Shown in pieces: positions 25,233 through 35,049 of a stretch of DNA of 64,000 nucleotides. The notes below the pieces were generated by a model. It saw only the letters and a list, made by a program, of their open reading frames with translations, made no database searches and was not told the origin of the DNA. The DNA is taken from assembly GCA_030646715.1 (NCBI GenBank), contig JAUSLJ010000036.1, positions 17,272 through 81,271 of the forward strand, read 5' to 3'. Position numbers and translations under genes: made by a program. Position 1 is the first letter of the stretch. Each line of letters starts with the position of its first letter. This DNA comes from Agitococcus sp. Its GTDB lineage: Bacteria > Pseudomonadota > Gammaproteobacteria > Pseudomonadales > Moraxellaceae.

Positions 25233-26569
25233 TATTTAGCTTCTCCAACATTAAGTGTTGTTGGTTTTAAATATAAAGTGGTCATATTGGCAGGTACCAG
25301 CCATTGTTGCGCCGATTGGCGAATATCGTCCGCCGTAATCATTTTTAGATTGTCAGGTAACTCATCGGAAATACGCCAACTCAAGCCTAAACTTTCCAAC
25401 ATACCAATTTCATTGGCTTGTGAGCTAATCGAGTCTTGACTAAAGACGTTATTGGCCAAAATCGAAGCATAAACACGCTTCAACTCGTCATCACTAATCG
25501 GTTCGGTTTTGAGGCTATTTAACTCGGCTAAAATAGCGGCTTTCGCTTCTTCTAAAGTATAGCCTTCGGCGGGCACGGCGGTAATCGTCAGTAAGCTATC
25601 GCCACGCGCAAATAAGTTATATGCACTATTGACTGCCGTTAAAATGCGTTTCTCCCGAATTAAACGACTTTCTAAACGCGCGCTTAAACCTTCATCCAGT
25701 ACCCCTAACATCATGCGTAAGCTATAAGCCTCTTTCGGGGTTTTGGCACTGGTTAAACTAGGGACATTAAAACCGAGGTATAAATTTGCTACTTTCGCGG
25801 GTAATTCGAGTTTGACTTCTCGTTCACCAATCGCCGTTAATTCTTTGGGGTTATAGGCTTTGGGTAATACTTGGGCGGGAATAGGAGCAAAATACTTTTC
25901 GGCCAAAGTCCTCACTTCCTCAGTATTAACATCACCGACAATGACAAGAGTAGCATTATTGGGCGCGTACCAAGTTTGATACCATTTTTTCAGTTCCTCG
26001 ACACTCATATTTTCAAGGTCGGCCATCCAGCCAATGGTGGGGTTACGATTCGGCGTCGTTAACATGGCAACCGCTTGAAAGCGTTCTAAGGCAATACCTT
26101 GAGGACTATCATCGGTACGTTGACGACGTTCTTCCATGACGACGCGAATTTCTTTTTTAAAATCTTCTTCTTTTAACTGCAAATTGGCCATGCGGTCGGC
26201 TTCAAGCTCAATCGCTAAAGGCAGGCGGTTATTACTGTAAACTTGATAATAAGCGGTGTAGTCATCAGTGGTAAAAGCATTGTCTTCACCGCCAAAGTAG
26301 GCGACTAACCGTGAAAATTCTCCTGCGGGTACTTTATTTGTTCCCTTGAACATCATGTGTTCTAAAGCATGAGATATACCTGTCGAACCTATTGATTCAT
26401 AAGCAGAACCGACTTTGTACCATGCTTGTGTCACCACCACGGGTGAGCGGTGGTCTTCACGTACCACAACTTTTAAACCATTGGCTAAAGTAAATTCATT
26501 GGTAACCGCAGCGGATGCCCATAATGGGGCAATTAACAGACTTAAGAGCCAGAGTTTACGCATAACCAT
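25232..26569 (-). CDS. M16-family zinc metalloprotease, catalytic subunit
   Basis: 445 residues from the ATG at 26569; longer versions of this frame (to 26725) would invade the divergent ftsY start and lack a signal. The chosen start gives the signal peptide MRKLWLLSLLIAPLWASA. The inverted zinc motif HALEH (HxxEH) is near residue 70, with the distal Glu in the EDNAFTTDDYTAYY to EADRM region further on. It pairs with the following non-catalytic M16 protein as a periplasmic heterodimeric protease, probably for peptide degradation. Divergent from ftsY. Confidence 0.87.
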   Translation of the reverse strand: MVMRKLWLLSLLIAPLWASAAVTNEFTLANGLKVVVREDHRSPVVVTQAWYKVGSAYESIGSTGISHALEHMMFKGTNKVPAGEFSRLVAYFGGEDNAFTTDDYTAYYQVYSNNRLPLAIELEADRMANLQLKEEDFKKEIRVVMEERRQRTDDSPQGIALERFQAVAMLTTPNRNPTIGWMADLENMSVEELKKWYQTWYAPNNATLVIVGDVNTEEVRTLAEKYFAPIPAQVLPKAYNPKELTAIGEREVKLELPAKVANLYLGFNVPSLTSAKTPKEAYSLRMMLGVLDEGLSARLESRLIREKRILTAVNSAYNLFARGDSLLTITAVPAEGYTLEEAKAAILAELNSLKTEPISDDELKRVYASILANNVFSQDSISSQANEIGMLESLGLSWRISDELPDNLKMITADDIRQSAQQWLVPANMTTLYLKPTTLNVGEAK

Positions 26570-26656
26570 CGCTTTTTGTAGGGAGATATGGAAAGAGGTG
26601 GTAGCATAGCGCATCTTTTTTTCATGTATTGTTACCGTTTGTGGATGAGTGAATGT

Positions 26657-27877
26657 ATGTCTGAACATGATAAATCGGCAACAGCGAAAGTCGGCTTGAA
26701 ATCGTTGTTTGCTTGGGGCAAGCAAGGCACGACAAATGACAGTGCGAATCCCGTTGATGAAGTAGCCATTACTGTCCCTGTAGCAGAAGATACTTTGTAT
26801 TGGGAAGAAGGCAATTTAGATGTCACTTTGCCCAGCTTGCCAACCGTTGATGTGCCGATTATTGAAAATCCCGCAACTATCGCTTTAGTGCAGTCAGAAC
26901 AAACTCAAATTGAAGAAAAAATAGAAACGCCATCCGCTAATGCTGCGTCAGATAATAGCTTTTTTAGTCGCATGAAAGTCGGCTTAACCCGTACGCGCGA
27001 AACCTTTACCAGTGGCATGGTGACTTTGCTGATTGGTGGCAAAGAAATTGATGACGAATTATTAGAAGAAATTGAAACCCAAATGTTAGTAGCTGACATG
27101 GGCGTTGATGCAACTCGTATTATTATTAATCGTTTGACCGAGCGGGTCTCGCGTAAAGAATTAACGCATTCCAATGGCTTATATAAAGCCTTGCAACAAG
27201 AGTTAGTTGAGTTACTCGCTCCGCGTGTTAAACCTTTGCATATTGACCCGAATAAAAGACCGTATGTTATTTTGATGGTTGGTGTGAACGGTGTTGGCAA
27301 AACGACAACGATTGGTAAATTAGCCAAGCGTTTGCAACGTGAAGGCAAAAAAGTCATGTTAGCTGCTGGCGACACTTTCCGTGCTGCTGCCGTAGAGCAA
27401 TTACAAGTCTGGGGCGAGCGTAATAACATTGCTGTTGTTGCACAAAGTACGGGAGCGGATTCCGCCTCTGTTGCGTTTGATGCCTTGCAAAGTGCCCGTG
27501 CGAAAGATATGGACGTATTGATTGTTGATACTGCTGGGCGATTACATACCAAGTCTAATTTGATGGAAGAGTTACGCAAAGTTAAACGCGTGCTGCAAAA
27601 AGTCGATGGCACTGCACCGCACGAAGTGATGTTGGTGGTGGATGCGGGAACAGGTCAAAATGCCTTAAATCAAGTGCAAGAATTTGACCAAGTGGTTGGT
27701 TTAACAGGCTTAACCATTACTAAATTGGATGGTACAGCTAAAGGCGGCGTGTTGTTTAATATCGCTAGCCGTAGCCATGTGCCGATTCGTTATATTGGTG
27801 TTGGTGAAAAAATTGATGATTTACGTCCGTTTATTGCCAAAGAGTTCGTTGCCGCATTGTTTCAAACGGAAAATTGA
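26657..27877 (+). CDS. ftsY: Signal recognition particle receptor FtsY
   Basis: 406 residues from the ATG at 26657. An acidic N-terminal A domain (to about residue 95) precedes the NG domain: G1 loop GVNGVGKTTTIGKL near 208, DTAGR (G3) near 293, TKLDGTAKGG (G4) near 355 and the closing GVGEKIDDLRPF. FtsY docks SRP-ribosome complexes at the membrane for co-translational insertion by SecYEG. Alternative starts at 26645 or 26588 are possible. In many gammaproteobacteria ftsE, ftsX and rpoH follow; here rpoH is next but ftsEX is absent. Confidence 0.95.
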   Translation: MSEHDKSATAKVGLKSLFAWGKQGTTNDSANPVDEVAITVPVAEDTLYWEEGNLDVTLPSLPTVDVPIIENPATIALVQSEQTQIEEKIETPSANAASDNSFFSRMKVGLTRTRETFTSGMVTLLIGGKEIDDELLEEIETQMLVADMGVDATRIIINRLTERVSRKELTHSNGLYKALQQELVELLAPRVKPLHIDPNKRPYVILMVGVNGVGKTTTIGKLAKRLQREGKKVMLAAGDTFRAAAVEQLQVWGERNNIAVVAQSTGADSASVAFDALQSARAKDMDVLIVDTAGRLHTKSNLMEELRKVKRVLQKVDGTAPHEVMLVVDAGTGQNALNQVQEFDQVVGLTGLTITKLDGTAKGGVLFNIASRSHVPIRYIGVGEKIDDLRPFIAKEFVAALFQTEN

Positions 27878-28112
27878 TCATATTTTTAGATGAGTGCGGT
27901 TTCGTACAGAGGGATAATAAACATAGTTATATAACTGGCTAGGCGAAAGTTTTCATTGATAACGATGATTCTAAGCTTGGCGAAGATTCGAAATGTCTAC
28001 CCAGTGTGCGCGAGAAATATAAATTCATGTTTACGTGATCTCTTGTATCTAGACAGCGTAAAAATGTTACACAATCGCGATAAAACTAGCCTATAGAGGG
28101 CTAGTCACTGTT

Positions 28113-28141
28113 TTGGCTTGGCGTTAAAATCATAATATAAG
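28113..28141 (+). promoter_or_regulatory. Candidate sigma-70 promoter of rpoH
   Basis: TTGGCT at 28113-28118 and TATAAG at 28136-28141 are separated by 17 bases and lie about 27 bases before the rpoH start codon, a normal layout. Confidence 0.4.
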
Positions 28142-28167
28142 TTAGATTAATTATTCGGAGAGTACCC

Positions 28168-29034
28168 ATGAGCCATAGTCGCAGCCTTGTTCCTGTGACG
28201 CTCGCTGTTCCTGGTGTCAACTTAGGGGCGTACATTACTAACGTCAATCAAGTCGCCATTCTGTCGTCTGACGAAGAGCGCGAACTCGCTGAACGTTATT
28301 TTTATGATGAAGATTTAGACGCGGCACGGCAATTAATTTTGGCGCATTTACGTTTCGTTGTGCATATTGCCCGTAGTTACGCAGGTTATGGTTTACAACA
28401 AGCGGATTTAATTCAAGAAGGCAACGTCGGTTTGATGAAAGCCGTGAAACGTTTTGACCCAAGCATGGGCGTGCGTTTAGTGTCGTTTGCCGTGCATTGG
28501 ATCAAAGCGGAAATTCACGAATATGTCATCAAAAACTGGCGTATCGTCAAAGTAGCAACCACTAAAGCACAACGTAAGTTATTTTTTAATTTACGTGGTC
28601 TGAAAAAAGGGAGTCATAGCTTAACGCATTTAGAAGCGGAAGCGATTGCTGAAACCTTGAATGTGACTCCTGCGCAAGTCTTTGAAATGGAAGGTCGTTT
28701 ATCTGCGTTTGATGCCTCTTTTGAAGCTTCAGCCGAAGATGATGACGATAAACCCAGTCAAGTACCCGCGTATTATTTAGAAGATAATCGCTACGACCCT
28801 GCGCGTCAGTTAGAGGAAAGCGATTGGGAAGATAATAGTACCGAACGTTTAATGACGGCGATGAATCGTTTAGACGAACGTTCACGTCATATTTTAACCC
28901 GTCGTTGGTTGGCCGAAGATAAAGCCACCTTGCATGAGTTAGCAGCGGAGTACAATATTTCTGCCGAACGTGTACGCCAGCTTGAAAAAAATGCAATGGA
29001 AAAAATTAAAGCGGCTCTTTCAGTTGCTGCTTAA
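28168..29034 (+). CDS. rpoH: Heat-shock sigma factor RpoH (sigma-32)
   Basis: 288 residues with sigma-70 regions 2 and 4. Region 2 reads [25 protein letters not shown] near residue 61, with [15 protein letters not shown] near 106 for -10 recognition. The RpoH box QRKLFFNLR is at residues 135-143, diagnostic for sigma-32. Region 4 includes [20 protein letters not shown]. It directs transcription of chaperones and proteases. A GGAG ribosome site precedes the ATG. Confidence 0.96.
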   Translation: MSHSRSLVPVTLAVPGVNLGAYITNVNQVAILSSDEERELAERYFYDEDLDAARQLILAHLRFVVHIARSYAGYGLQQADLIQEGNVGLMKAVKRFDPSMGVRLVSFAVHWIKAEIHEYVIKNWRIVKVATTKAQRKLFFNLRGLKKGSHSLTHLEAEAIAETLNVTPAQVFEMEGRLSAFDASFEASAEDDDDKPSQVPAYYLEDNRYDPARQLEESDWEDNSTERLMTAMNRLDERSRHILTRRWLAEDKATLHELAAEYNISAERVRQLEKNAMEKIKAALSVAA

Positions 29035-29062
29035 ATTTAGTCGATAGCAATTGTAGAGTAGC

Positions 29063-29095
29063 AACGCCGCGCTTTTAGTGCGGCGTTTGTTTTTG
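29063..29095 (+). terminator. Rho-independent terminator of rpoH
   Basis: AACGCCGC and GCGGCGTT form an eight-pair stem with a nine-base loop, followed by TGTTTTT, 28 bases after the rpoH stop. Confidence 0.85.
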
Positions 29096-29118
29096 AGTCA
29101 TAAGTTGGAAAGGTCTTA

Positions 29119-29487
29119 ATGTTTATAACTCTCGGTGCATTAAACATGGCGTTGGCCGTGATGCTGGGCGCATTTGGCGCACACGGACTGAAAGCGAAAG
29201 TCACTTCTGAACAATTGGCGTGGTGGCATACTGCATGTGAGTATCAGGTTTATCATGCCTTAGCACTATTTGGCATCGGTGTGCTAATAGCGGCACAACC
29301 GCAGTGGTCGATTGCCAAAAACTCAGCATGGTGTTTACAAATGGGTATTATTATTTTCTGTGGCTCATTGTATGCCATGACTTTAGGTGCACCACGTTGG
29401 TTTGGAGCAATTACCCCCATTGGCGGGACGGCATTTATCGTAGGGTGGCTGTGGCTGGCCTATGTTTCATGGCAACAAGGACATTAA
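29119..29487 (+). CDS. DUF423 small membrane protein (YgdD-like)
   Basis: 122 residues with four predicted hydrophobic segments. The N-terminal LGALNMALAVMLGAFGAHGLK and the WWHTACEYQVYHALAL motif are characteristic of DUF423 inner-membrane proteins. Function unknown in the family. The stop is 5 bases before thiS, so it is probably co-transcribed with the thiazole genes. Confidence 0.88.
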   Translation: MFITLGALNMALAVMLGAFGAHGLKAKVTSEQLAWWHTACEYQVYHALALFGIGVLIAAQPQWSIAKNSAWCLQMGIIIFCGSLYAMTLGAPRWFGAITPIGGTAFIVGWLWLAYVSWQQGH

Positions 29488-29492
29488 GCAAG

Positions 29493-29693
29493 ATGAAGAT
29501 TTATCTGAATGGTTCGTTATCCGAGATGCCCGAAAATAGTACCGTTGCCGATATTTTAGTGTTGTTAGAAGTCGTTGGCCGTCGTGTCGCTGTCGAGTTA
29601 AACGATCATATCGTCCCTAAAAGTCAACATAGCCAAGTCATACTGCAAGACAATGATAAAGTTGAAGTGGTTCATGCGATTGGTGGCGGTTAA
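29493..29693 (+). CDS. thiS: Sulfur carrier protein ThiS
   Basis: 66 residues with the ubiquitin-like beta-grasp fold and the C-terminal Gly-Gly (VEVVHAIGGG) that is adenylated by ThiF and thiocarboxylated to donate sulfur for the thiamine thiazole. The start MKIYLNGS is an ATG 5 bases after the DUF423 stop. ThiG follows after 68 bases, as in many thiamine operons. Confidence 0.93.
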   Translation: MKIYLNGSLSEMPENSTVADILVLLEVVGRRVAVELNDHIVPKSQHSQVILQDNDKVEVVHAIGGG

Positions 29694-29761
29694 TGGTTTT
29701 TCGTGCAACGCCATGCTAAGCAGATTAAACTCACGCAAAATTTATAGTCCGAGTATTCATA

Positions 29762-30544
29762 ATGACTCAAGATATTTTTACCCTAGCAGGCTGTACTTAT
29801 CAATCACGTTTGTTAGTAGGCACTGGCAAATATAAAGACCTTGAAGAAACCCGTTTAGCCATTGAAGCGAGTGGTGCAGAGATTGTCACCGTCGCCGTAC
29901 GCCGTACCAATATTGGCCAAAATCCACACGAGCCTAATTTATTAGACGTTATTTCCCCCGACAAATATACTATTTTGCCTAATACCGCAGGTTGTTATAC
30001 CGCCGAAGATGCTATTCGTACTTGTCGTTTAGCGCGTGAACTATTAGATGGTCATAATTTAGTGAAATTAGAAGTGTTGGGCGATGAAAAAACCTTATAT
30101 CCCAATGTCGTCGAAACCTTAAAAGCAGCCGCCGTGTTGGTCAAAGAAGGTTTTGAAGTGATGGTTTATACCTCCGATGATCCGATTATTGCCAAACAAC
30201 TGGAAGACATGGGTTGTATTGCGGTTATGCCTTTAGGGAGTTTGATTGGTTCAGGTTTGGGCATTATTAACCCCTACAATCTGCGTATCATTATGGAACA
30301 AGCCAATGTACCAATTATTGTTGATGCAGGCGTAGGCACAGCTTCCGATGCGGCGATAGCGATGGAATTAGGTTGCGCGGGCGTATTAATGAATACCGCG
30401 ATTGCCAAAGCACAACAACCCATTTTAATGGCCTCTGCAATGAGAAAAGCGGTTGAAGCAGGGCGTGAGTCCTTTTTAGCGGGCAGAATGCCGAAAAAAT
30501 TGTATGCATCGGCCTCCAGTCCTTTAGATGGGAATTTTTTTTGA
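29762..30544 (+). CDS. thiG: Thiazole synthase ThiG
   Basis: 260 residues, a TIM-barrel enzyme that condenses deoxyxylulose 5-phosphate, dehydroglycine and ThiS thiocarboxylate into the thiamine thiazole. The Schiff-base Lys is in [10 protein letters not shown] (Lys about 102). The phosphate-binding [11 protein letters not shown] and [12 protein letters not shown] segments are standard. The stop codon is immediately followed by trmB. Length and motifs are typical of the family. Confidence 0.95.
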   Translation: MTQDIFTLAGCTYQSRLLVGTGKYKDLEETRLAIEASGAEIVTVAVRRTNIGQNPHEPNLLDVISPDKYTILPNTAGCYTAEDAIRTCRLARELLDGHNLVKLEVLGDEKTLYPNVVETLKAAAVLVKEGFEVMVYTSDDPIIAKQLEDMGCIAVMPLGSLIGSGLGIINPYNLRIIMEQANVPIIVDAGVGTASDAAIAMELGCAGVLMNTAIAKAQQPILMASAMRKAVEAGRESFLAGRMPKKLYASASSPLDGNFF

Positions 30545-31282
30545 ATGATGACTGATAGCCAAGATATGACTGATTTAGCAGCAGCAAGCAGTACTGAAAA
30601 GAAAGAGCATCCGCGCCGTATTATGACGTTTATGCGCCGTTCTTCAGCGTTTACCACGTCACAACAACAAGGGATTGATGACTTTGGCGAACATTATTTA
30701 CTAGAAACAGAAAATAAACGCTTTGATGCGCTGGCGATTTTTGGTCGTGTTGCGCCACTGACGGTAGAAATTGGCTTTGGTATGGGATATTCCTTAATTA
30801 CTATGGCCGAGGCTGCACCTGAGCGTGATTTTATCGGTATTGAAATTCATCCTAATGGTATTGCCCAAATTTGTTATGAAGCAGGTCAGAAGCAATTGCC
30901 GAATTTACGGATTATTGATGGTGATGCTTTATTGATGCTAGAAAACTACTTTGCCGATAGCAGTATCGACACCGTACAGTTGTATTTTGCTGACCCGTGG
31001 CCAAAGAAAAAACATCACAAACGCCGTTTTGTGCAAACGCATAATATGCAGTTAATTCGTCAAAAGCTAAAAGTAGGCGGTATTTTTCATGCAGCGACCG
31101 ATTGGGAACATTATGCTCAGTGGATGTTAGAAATTCTGGATACGGCAGAAGGTTTTAGTAATAGTGCAGGACATGGTAACTTTGCGGAACGCCCCGATTT
31201 TCGGCCATTAACGAAATTTGAAGTGCGTGGGCAGAATTTAGGGCATGGTGTTTGGGATGTGTTGTTTCGGAAAGAGTCTTAA
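30545..31282 (+). CDS. trmB: tRNA (guanine46-N7)-methyltransferase TrmB
   Basis: 245 residues. SAM site LTVEIGFGMGYSL near residue 75 and the catalytic segment YFADPWPKKKHHKRR near 145 identify TrmB, which makes m7G46 in the variable loop of tRNAs. Typical length. It starts directly after the thiG stop, so thiS-thiG-trmB are one transcription unit, an order seen in other gammaproteobacteria. Confidence 0.95.
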   Translation: MMTDSQDMTDLAAASSTEKKEHPRRIMTFMRRSSAFTTSQQQGIDDFGEHYLLETENKRFDALAIFGRVAPLTVEIGFGMGYSLITMAEAAPERDFIGIEIHPNGIAQICYEAGQKQLPNLRIIDGDALLMLENYFADSSIDTVQLYFADPWPKKKHHKRRFVQTHNMQLIRQKLKVGGIFHAATDWEHYAQWMLEILDTAEGFSNSAGHGNFAERPDFRPLTKFEVRGQNLGHGVWDVLFRKES

Positions 31283-31302
31283 TGTAGAGAGAAGAGACTG
31301 AA

Positions 31303-31385
31303 GTCCCCCTCTTTGGTAAAGAGGGGTTAGGGGATATTCCATGGCAAATCCCCCTCAATCCCCCTTTTCCAAAGGTGGAAGTTTA
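31303..31385. repeat. Dispersed GC-rich repeat, family A-like copy
   Basis: The block has CCCCCTCTTTGGTAAAGAGGGG, an inverted repeat, then a second CCCCCTTTTCC...GGTGG hairpin. It resembles the other 'C-run/G-run' elements at 18520-19020 and 52740-52845 in layout: a paired set of hairpin-prone blocks in a convergent gap between genes. Confidence 0.55.
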
Positions 31386-31391
31386 TATCTC

Positions 31392-32432
31392 TTAAACCTC
31401 ATCGTCGTCATAAGCCAAAAATGGCACATGATCGTCGATTTGAGCGGGAATACCACCTACACCCATCGATCCATGATTACCATTAGGCTCAGGCGATAAC
31501 GCCATAATGCCCGTCGCACAAAAACCTTTTTCATTACGCCCTAAGATATAACTGACTTTATCGCCCAAACGTAAGGCTGAGAAATTGCGATTTTTGACTT
31601 CGCTAAAATGAAAAAAGATATTTTCCATGTCGTCATTCGGGGTAATAAAACCAAAACCACCTTCTTTTAGACTTTGAATAATCCCTTCACTACGATTTTC
31701 AGCATTCACGGTCACTTGTGGTGGCGGTGTTAAAGGAATGGTCGGAGGATTATAGGCAGAGAAATTGCTTAATATCGCTTGTTCATCTTTAGGATATAAG
31801 AATAAGTTATTGATTTGTTGGTCATTTCTGGTTGAGCGGTCATCAATAATTTGGTGCATCAACACGGGATAAGTCGCTTCATCTAACAATACTTGCGCGG
31901 TACGTGTCAGTTTAGGCAAGTTGTGTCTATCGGTATATTCAAAATCCCAAGCCAATAACATGACTCTCGTGCCGACGGTATTGAGTTTCCGCAATAAAGG
32001 ACGGAAGTCACCATCACACGCTACTAAGACCAACACATCAAACTGTTTATAAATGGCGAGTTCATACGCTTCTAAAGCTAACCAAACATCAATGCCTTTT
32101 TCACCATCGGGGCCGAGTGGTAAATAGTGAGTAGTCACACCTTCACGCATTAACACTTCATCAAACAAACGTTCCTTTAATAATAAATCCCGTTGTTCGG
32201 CATCTTGAGCGCGTAAGCGGCCACGGAAATAATGGGCATCAACAATATGGCAATAACGAACATCGGTATCTTCTTCGTTAGCAACACGATGACGGATATA
32301 TTCGTGTAAGCCAGAAATGCTAATGCGTGATTTACGCGCATGATAATACTGGTAGTAATTACTGACATGAAGAAAAAAGTTACCGTCGTAAAAAATGCCG
32401 ATTTTGGTAAAGTTTTTAGAATTATTAGCCAT
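31392..32432 (-). CDS. NYN-domain ribonuclease-like protein fused to a cold-shock domain
   Basis: 346 residues. Residues about 10-200 are an NYN (PIN-like) nuclease domain: FYDGNFF near residue 15 carries the first acidic residue, EKGIDVWLALEAYE near 108 and LVACDGDFRPLLRKL near 136 the others. After a linker, residues about 250-320 form a cold-shock domain (EGIIQSLKEGGFGFITP, IFFHFSEV) that binds single-stranded RNA or DNA. The fusion suggests an RNA-cleaving or RNA-processing protein with its own binding module. Orphan gene, convergent with trmB. Confidence 0.8.
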   Translation of the reverse strand: MANNSKNFTKIGIFYDGNFFLHVSNYYQYYHARKSRISISGLHEYIRHRVANEEDTDVRYCHIVDAHYFRGRLRAQDAEQRDLLLKERLFDEVLMREGVTTHYLPLGPDGEKGIDVWLALEAYELAIYKQFDVLVLVACDGDFRPLLRKLNTVGTRVMLLAWDFEYTDRHNLPKLTRTAQVLLDEATYPVLMHQIIDDRSTRNDQQINNLFLYPKDEQAILSNFSAYNPPTIPLTPPPQVTVNAENRSEGIIQSLKEGGFGFITPNDDMENIFFHFSEVKNRNFSALRLGDKVSYILGRNEKGFCATGIMALSPEPNGNHGSMGVGGIPAQIDDHVPFLAYDDDEV

Positions 32433-32539
32433 AAGAAGTTCCTGTTTTTTTATAGATTTTCAAACTTTTTGTACTGTTTAACGATATTGTTGAAATGTAC
32501 CCTCATTTATTCGTTGATAACAGCTTTTGAGTTACAACT

Positions 32540-32565
32540 CAGGCAGTCTAAAAGAAGACTGCCTG
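32540..32565. terminator. Hairpin between kup and the NYN gene
   Basis: CAGGCAGTCT, a six-base loop and AGACTGCCTG form a perfect ten-pair stem beyond the kup stop. It lacks a good T-run on the kup strand, so it may work with Rho or as an mRNA 3' stabiliser. Confidence 0.5.
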
Positions 32566-32585
32566 TTTGTACAAATAATGTTTAG

Positions 32586-34466
32586 TTATAATTCGATTTG
32601 TGTGCCTAATTCAACGACACGGTTAGTAGGAATTTGGAAAAAATCGGTTGCTGAAGCCGAATTACGCGACATAGCAACAAATAATAGCTCGCGCCATGGA
32701 GCCATGCCACCTTCCACACGAGGAATCAGACGTTCACGCGATAAGAAGAAACTGGTTTCCATCATGTCAAAAATAAGATTATAAGGCTCACATAAAGTGA
32801 GTAATTCAGGGACATCAGGTTGCTCTTTAAAGCCATAATACGCAGAAATTAACCAAAAGTGTGGTGAAATTTGCTCTATTTTTAGCCTGTCTTTATCGTC
32901 AACGATAGGAATATCTTTGGTGTGCAAAGTCAGCAAGATATTACGTTCATGCAAGATTTTATTGTGTTTAATATTATGAAGTAGGGCGTGAGGTACCGAT
33001 TTATGGGTGCCAGTCATAAAAATGGCCGTACCTTCAATTACGTGAATCGAACCTGCACCAATGCTATTCACAAACAAATTTAATGGCATAGTTTCGCTAT
33101 TAAGTTTTTCAAAGAGAATCTCGCGGCCACGTTTCCATGTAATCATCACCGTAAAGGCCGTTAAACCAATTAATAAAGGAAACCAACCGCCTTGTAATAT
33201 TTTCAGTGAAGTTGCACCAAAAAAAGCAAAGTCGGCAAACAATAAAGGTGTGGCTACCAGTACGGCTAACCAGCGCGACCATCCCCAAATAGTAACAGCG
33301 ACAAACGCCGCCAGTAAGGTGTCACAAATCATGGTCATGGTAACGGCAATACCGTAAGCAGAGGCTAAATTACTCGACGATTTAAACATCAACACTAAAA
33401 CAATAATTGACGCTAATAACAGCCAGTTTAAAAAGGGAATATAGATCTGACCGATTTCTTTAGCAGAGGTATGAAGCACTTCGAAACGCGGTAAATAACC
33501 TAATTGCATCGCTTGTCGCGCAATAGAAAAAACACCTGAAATTACTGCTTGTGAGGCAACAACGGCAGAAACTGTCGCTAAGCACACGAGGGGAATAAGC
33601 ATCCATTTAGGTGCTAAGGCAAAAAATGGGTTGTGAATGGTGTTGGGGTCAGACAGTAATAATGCGCCTTGGCCACAATAATTTAAAATTAACGCAGGGA
33701 AGACCACAAAAAACCATGCCCGACGAATAGGCGCTCGACCAAAGTGACCCATATCAGCATATAAAGCCTCACCACCAGTGACCGTTAGTACTACGGCACC
33801 CAGCGTAACAAACGACACAAATTGGTGTTCAGCAACAAATTCAAATGCCCAGAATGGATTCACTAACTGTAAAACTTGTGGGTAATTTTGAATATTAAGA
33901 ATACCAAGCAACGCTAGAGTACTAAACCATAAAATCATGATCGGGCCAAAAAGCTTTCCGACTGAGCCAGTACCATGACGTTGAATCATGAATAAGCTAA
34001 TTAATATGGCAATAGTAATAGGTAAAACATAGGCATCAAAAACGGGAGTAATCGTTTTTAGGCCTTCAACTGCTGATAACACCGAAATAGCGGGGGTGAT
34101 AATGCCATCGCCAAAAAATAACGCTGCACCGAATAAACCAATACTCACCAAAAAAGTACGCTGCCAAAGTGTGGTCGTTTTATTACGAAGGCTCAATGCG
34201 AGTAGAGCCATAATACCGCCTTCGCCATTGTTGTCAGCTCGCATGATAAAAGCGACGTATTTAATTGACACGACAATTGTCAGTGACCAAAAAATTAACG
34301 ATAAAATGCCTAAAACATTATCATGGGTAATCGCTAAACCATGACTCGCATGAAAACATTCTTTGAGTGCGTAAAGTGGGCTAGTACCAATATCACCAAA
34401 TACCACACCTAAAGCTCCTAATGTCAAAGCTGACATGGGCGTGTGTTGTGTGTTCTCTGTTTGCAT
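32586..34466 (-). CDS. kup: Low-affinity potassium transporter Kup
   Basis: 626 residues, the usual Kup length (about 620-630). LGALGVVFGDIGTSPLYA near residue 17 is the family signature; twelve hydrophobic segments span residues about 15-455 and a cytoplasmic C-terminal domain follows. GDGIITPAISVLSAVEG near residue 118 is another marker. Kup brings in K+ with protons. It is monocistronic, with about 250 bases before the tRNA-Ser gene on the other strand. Confidence 0.95.
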   Translation of the reverse strand: MQTENTQHTPMSALTLGALGVVFGDIGTSPLYALKECFHASHGLAITHDNVLGILSLIFWSLTIVVSIKYVAFIMRADNNGEGGIMALLALSLRNKTTTLWQRTFLVSIGLFGAALFFGDGIITPAISVLSAVEGLKTITPVFDAYVLPITIAILISLFMIQRHGTGSVGKLFGPIMILWFSTLALLGILNIQNYPQVLQLVNPFWAFEFVAEHQFVSFVTLGAVVLTVTGGEALYADMGHFGRAPIRRAWFFVVFPALILNYCGQGALLLSDPNTIHNPFFALAPKWMLIPLVCLATVSAVVASQAVISGVFSIARQAMQLGYLPRFEVLHTSAKEIGQIYIPFLNWLLLASIIVLVLMFKSSSNLASAYGIAVTMTMICDTLLAAFVAVTIWGWSRWLAVLVATPLLFADFAFFGATSLKILQGGWFPLLIGLTAFTVMITWKRGREILFEKLNSETMPLNLFVNSIGAGSIHVIEGTAIFMTGTHKSVPHALLHNIKHNKILHERNILLTLHTKDIPIVDDKDRLKIEQISPHFWLISAYYGFKEQPDVPELLTLCEPYNLIFDMMETSFFLSRERLIPRVEGGMAPWRELLFVAMSRNSASATDFFQIPTNRVVELGTQIEL

Positions 34467-34725
34467 AAAAAGCTGCTCTCCCCAAAAAGTCCGTCGTTGG
34501 ACCCTATGGGTACTTGGGTTTAATGAAAAATGATGTGATTCTGACTGAAATGCTGGTTTAGGTTTTGGTTGGACATGATTCTTTAATTAAATAAAAATTT
34601 CCTTATTTTAGCACTCCTTTACCCAAGCGAGAAATATTGTCGTGCGGATAAAAATATTTTGCCTTTTGATTCAGTTTGATATAGTCTTGCGCACCTTGTT
34701 AGTGAGCTAACAAGCGTGATGTTTT

Positions 34726-34816
34726 GGTGAGGTGGCCGAGTGGTTGAAGGCGCACGCCTGGAAAGCGTGTGTACGTTAATAGCGTACCGAGGGTTCGAAT
34801 CCCTCTCTCACCGCCA
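34726..34816 (+). tRNA. tRNA-Ser (anticodon GGA)
   Basis: A 91-base class II tRNA: GGTGAGGTGGCCGAGTGG, anticodon loop CTGGAAA (GGA), a long variable arm GTACGTTAATAGCGTAC, T arm GGTTCGAATCC and encoded CCA. The long variable arm confirms Ser. It reads UCC/UCU codons. Confidence 0.97.
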
Positions 34817-35049
34817 TAGTGTTGGTGTGTCCAAGCTGCTGAGATATCCATTCTGCGGGTATTGCCCCTGTGCTTAACAATTGACAAGCGAATGTATGCC
34901 GATTCATTCGGTGCTCCCGCCTTTTTCAAATGTTCCTTAAAAAATCGGTATCTCACGCAAAAGTCGTTGACGTGCGCGTTGAACGTATTGCTATTTAAAA
35001 AGGGATTTTTGCAACAAAGCCTATTGAGGTCATAACACATAAATATGCC

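Noticed and set aside
34699..35040. 113-codon reverse-strand ORF with GGERGIRTLGTLLTY-like segment
   Set aside because: It is the antisense of tRNA-Ser, a well-known false protein; the rest has no family similarity.
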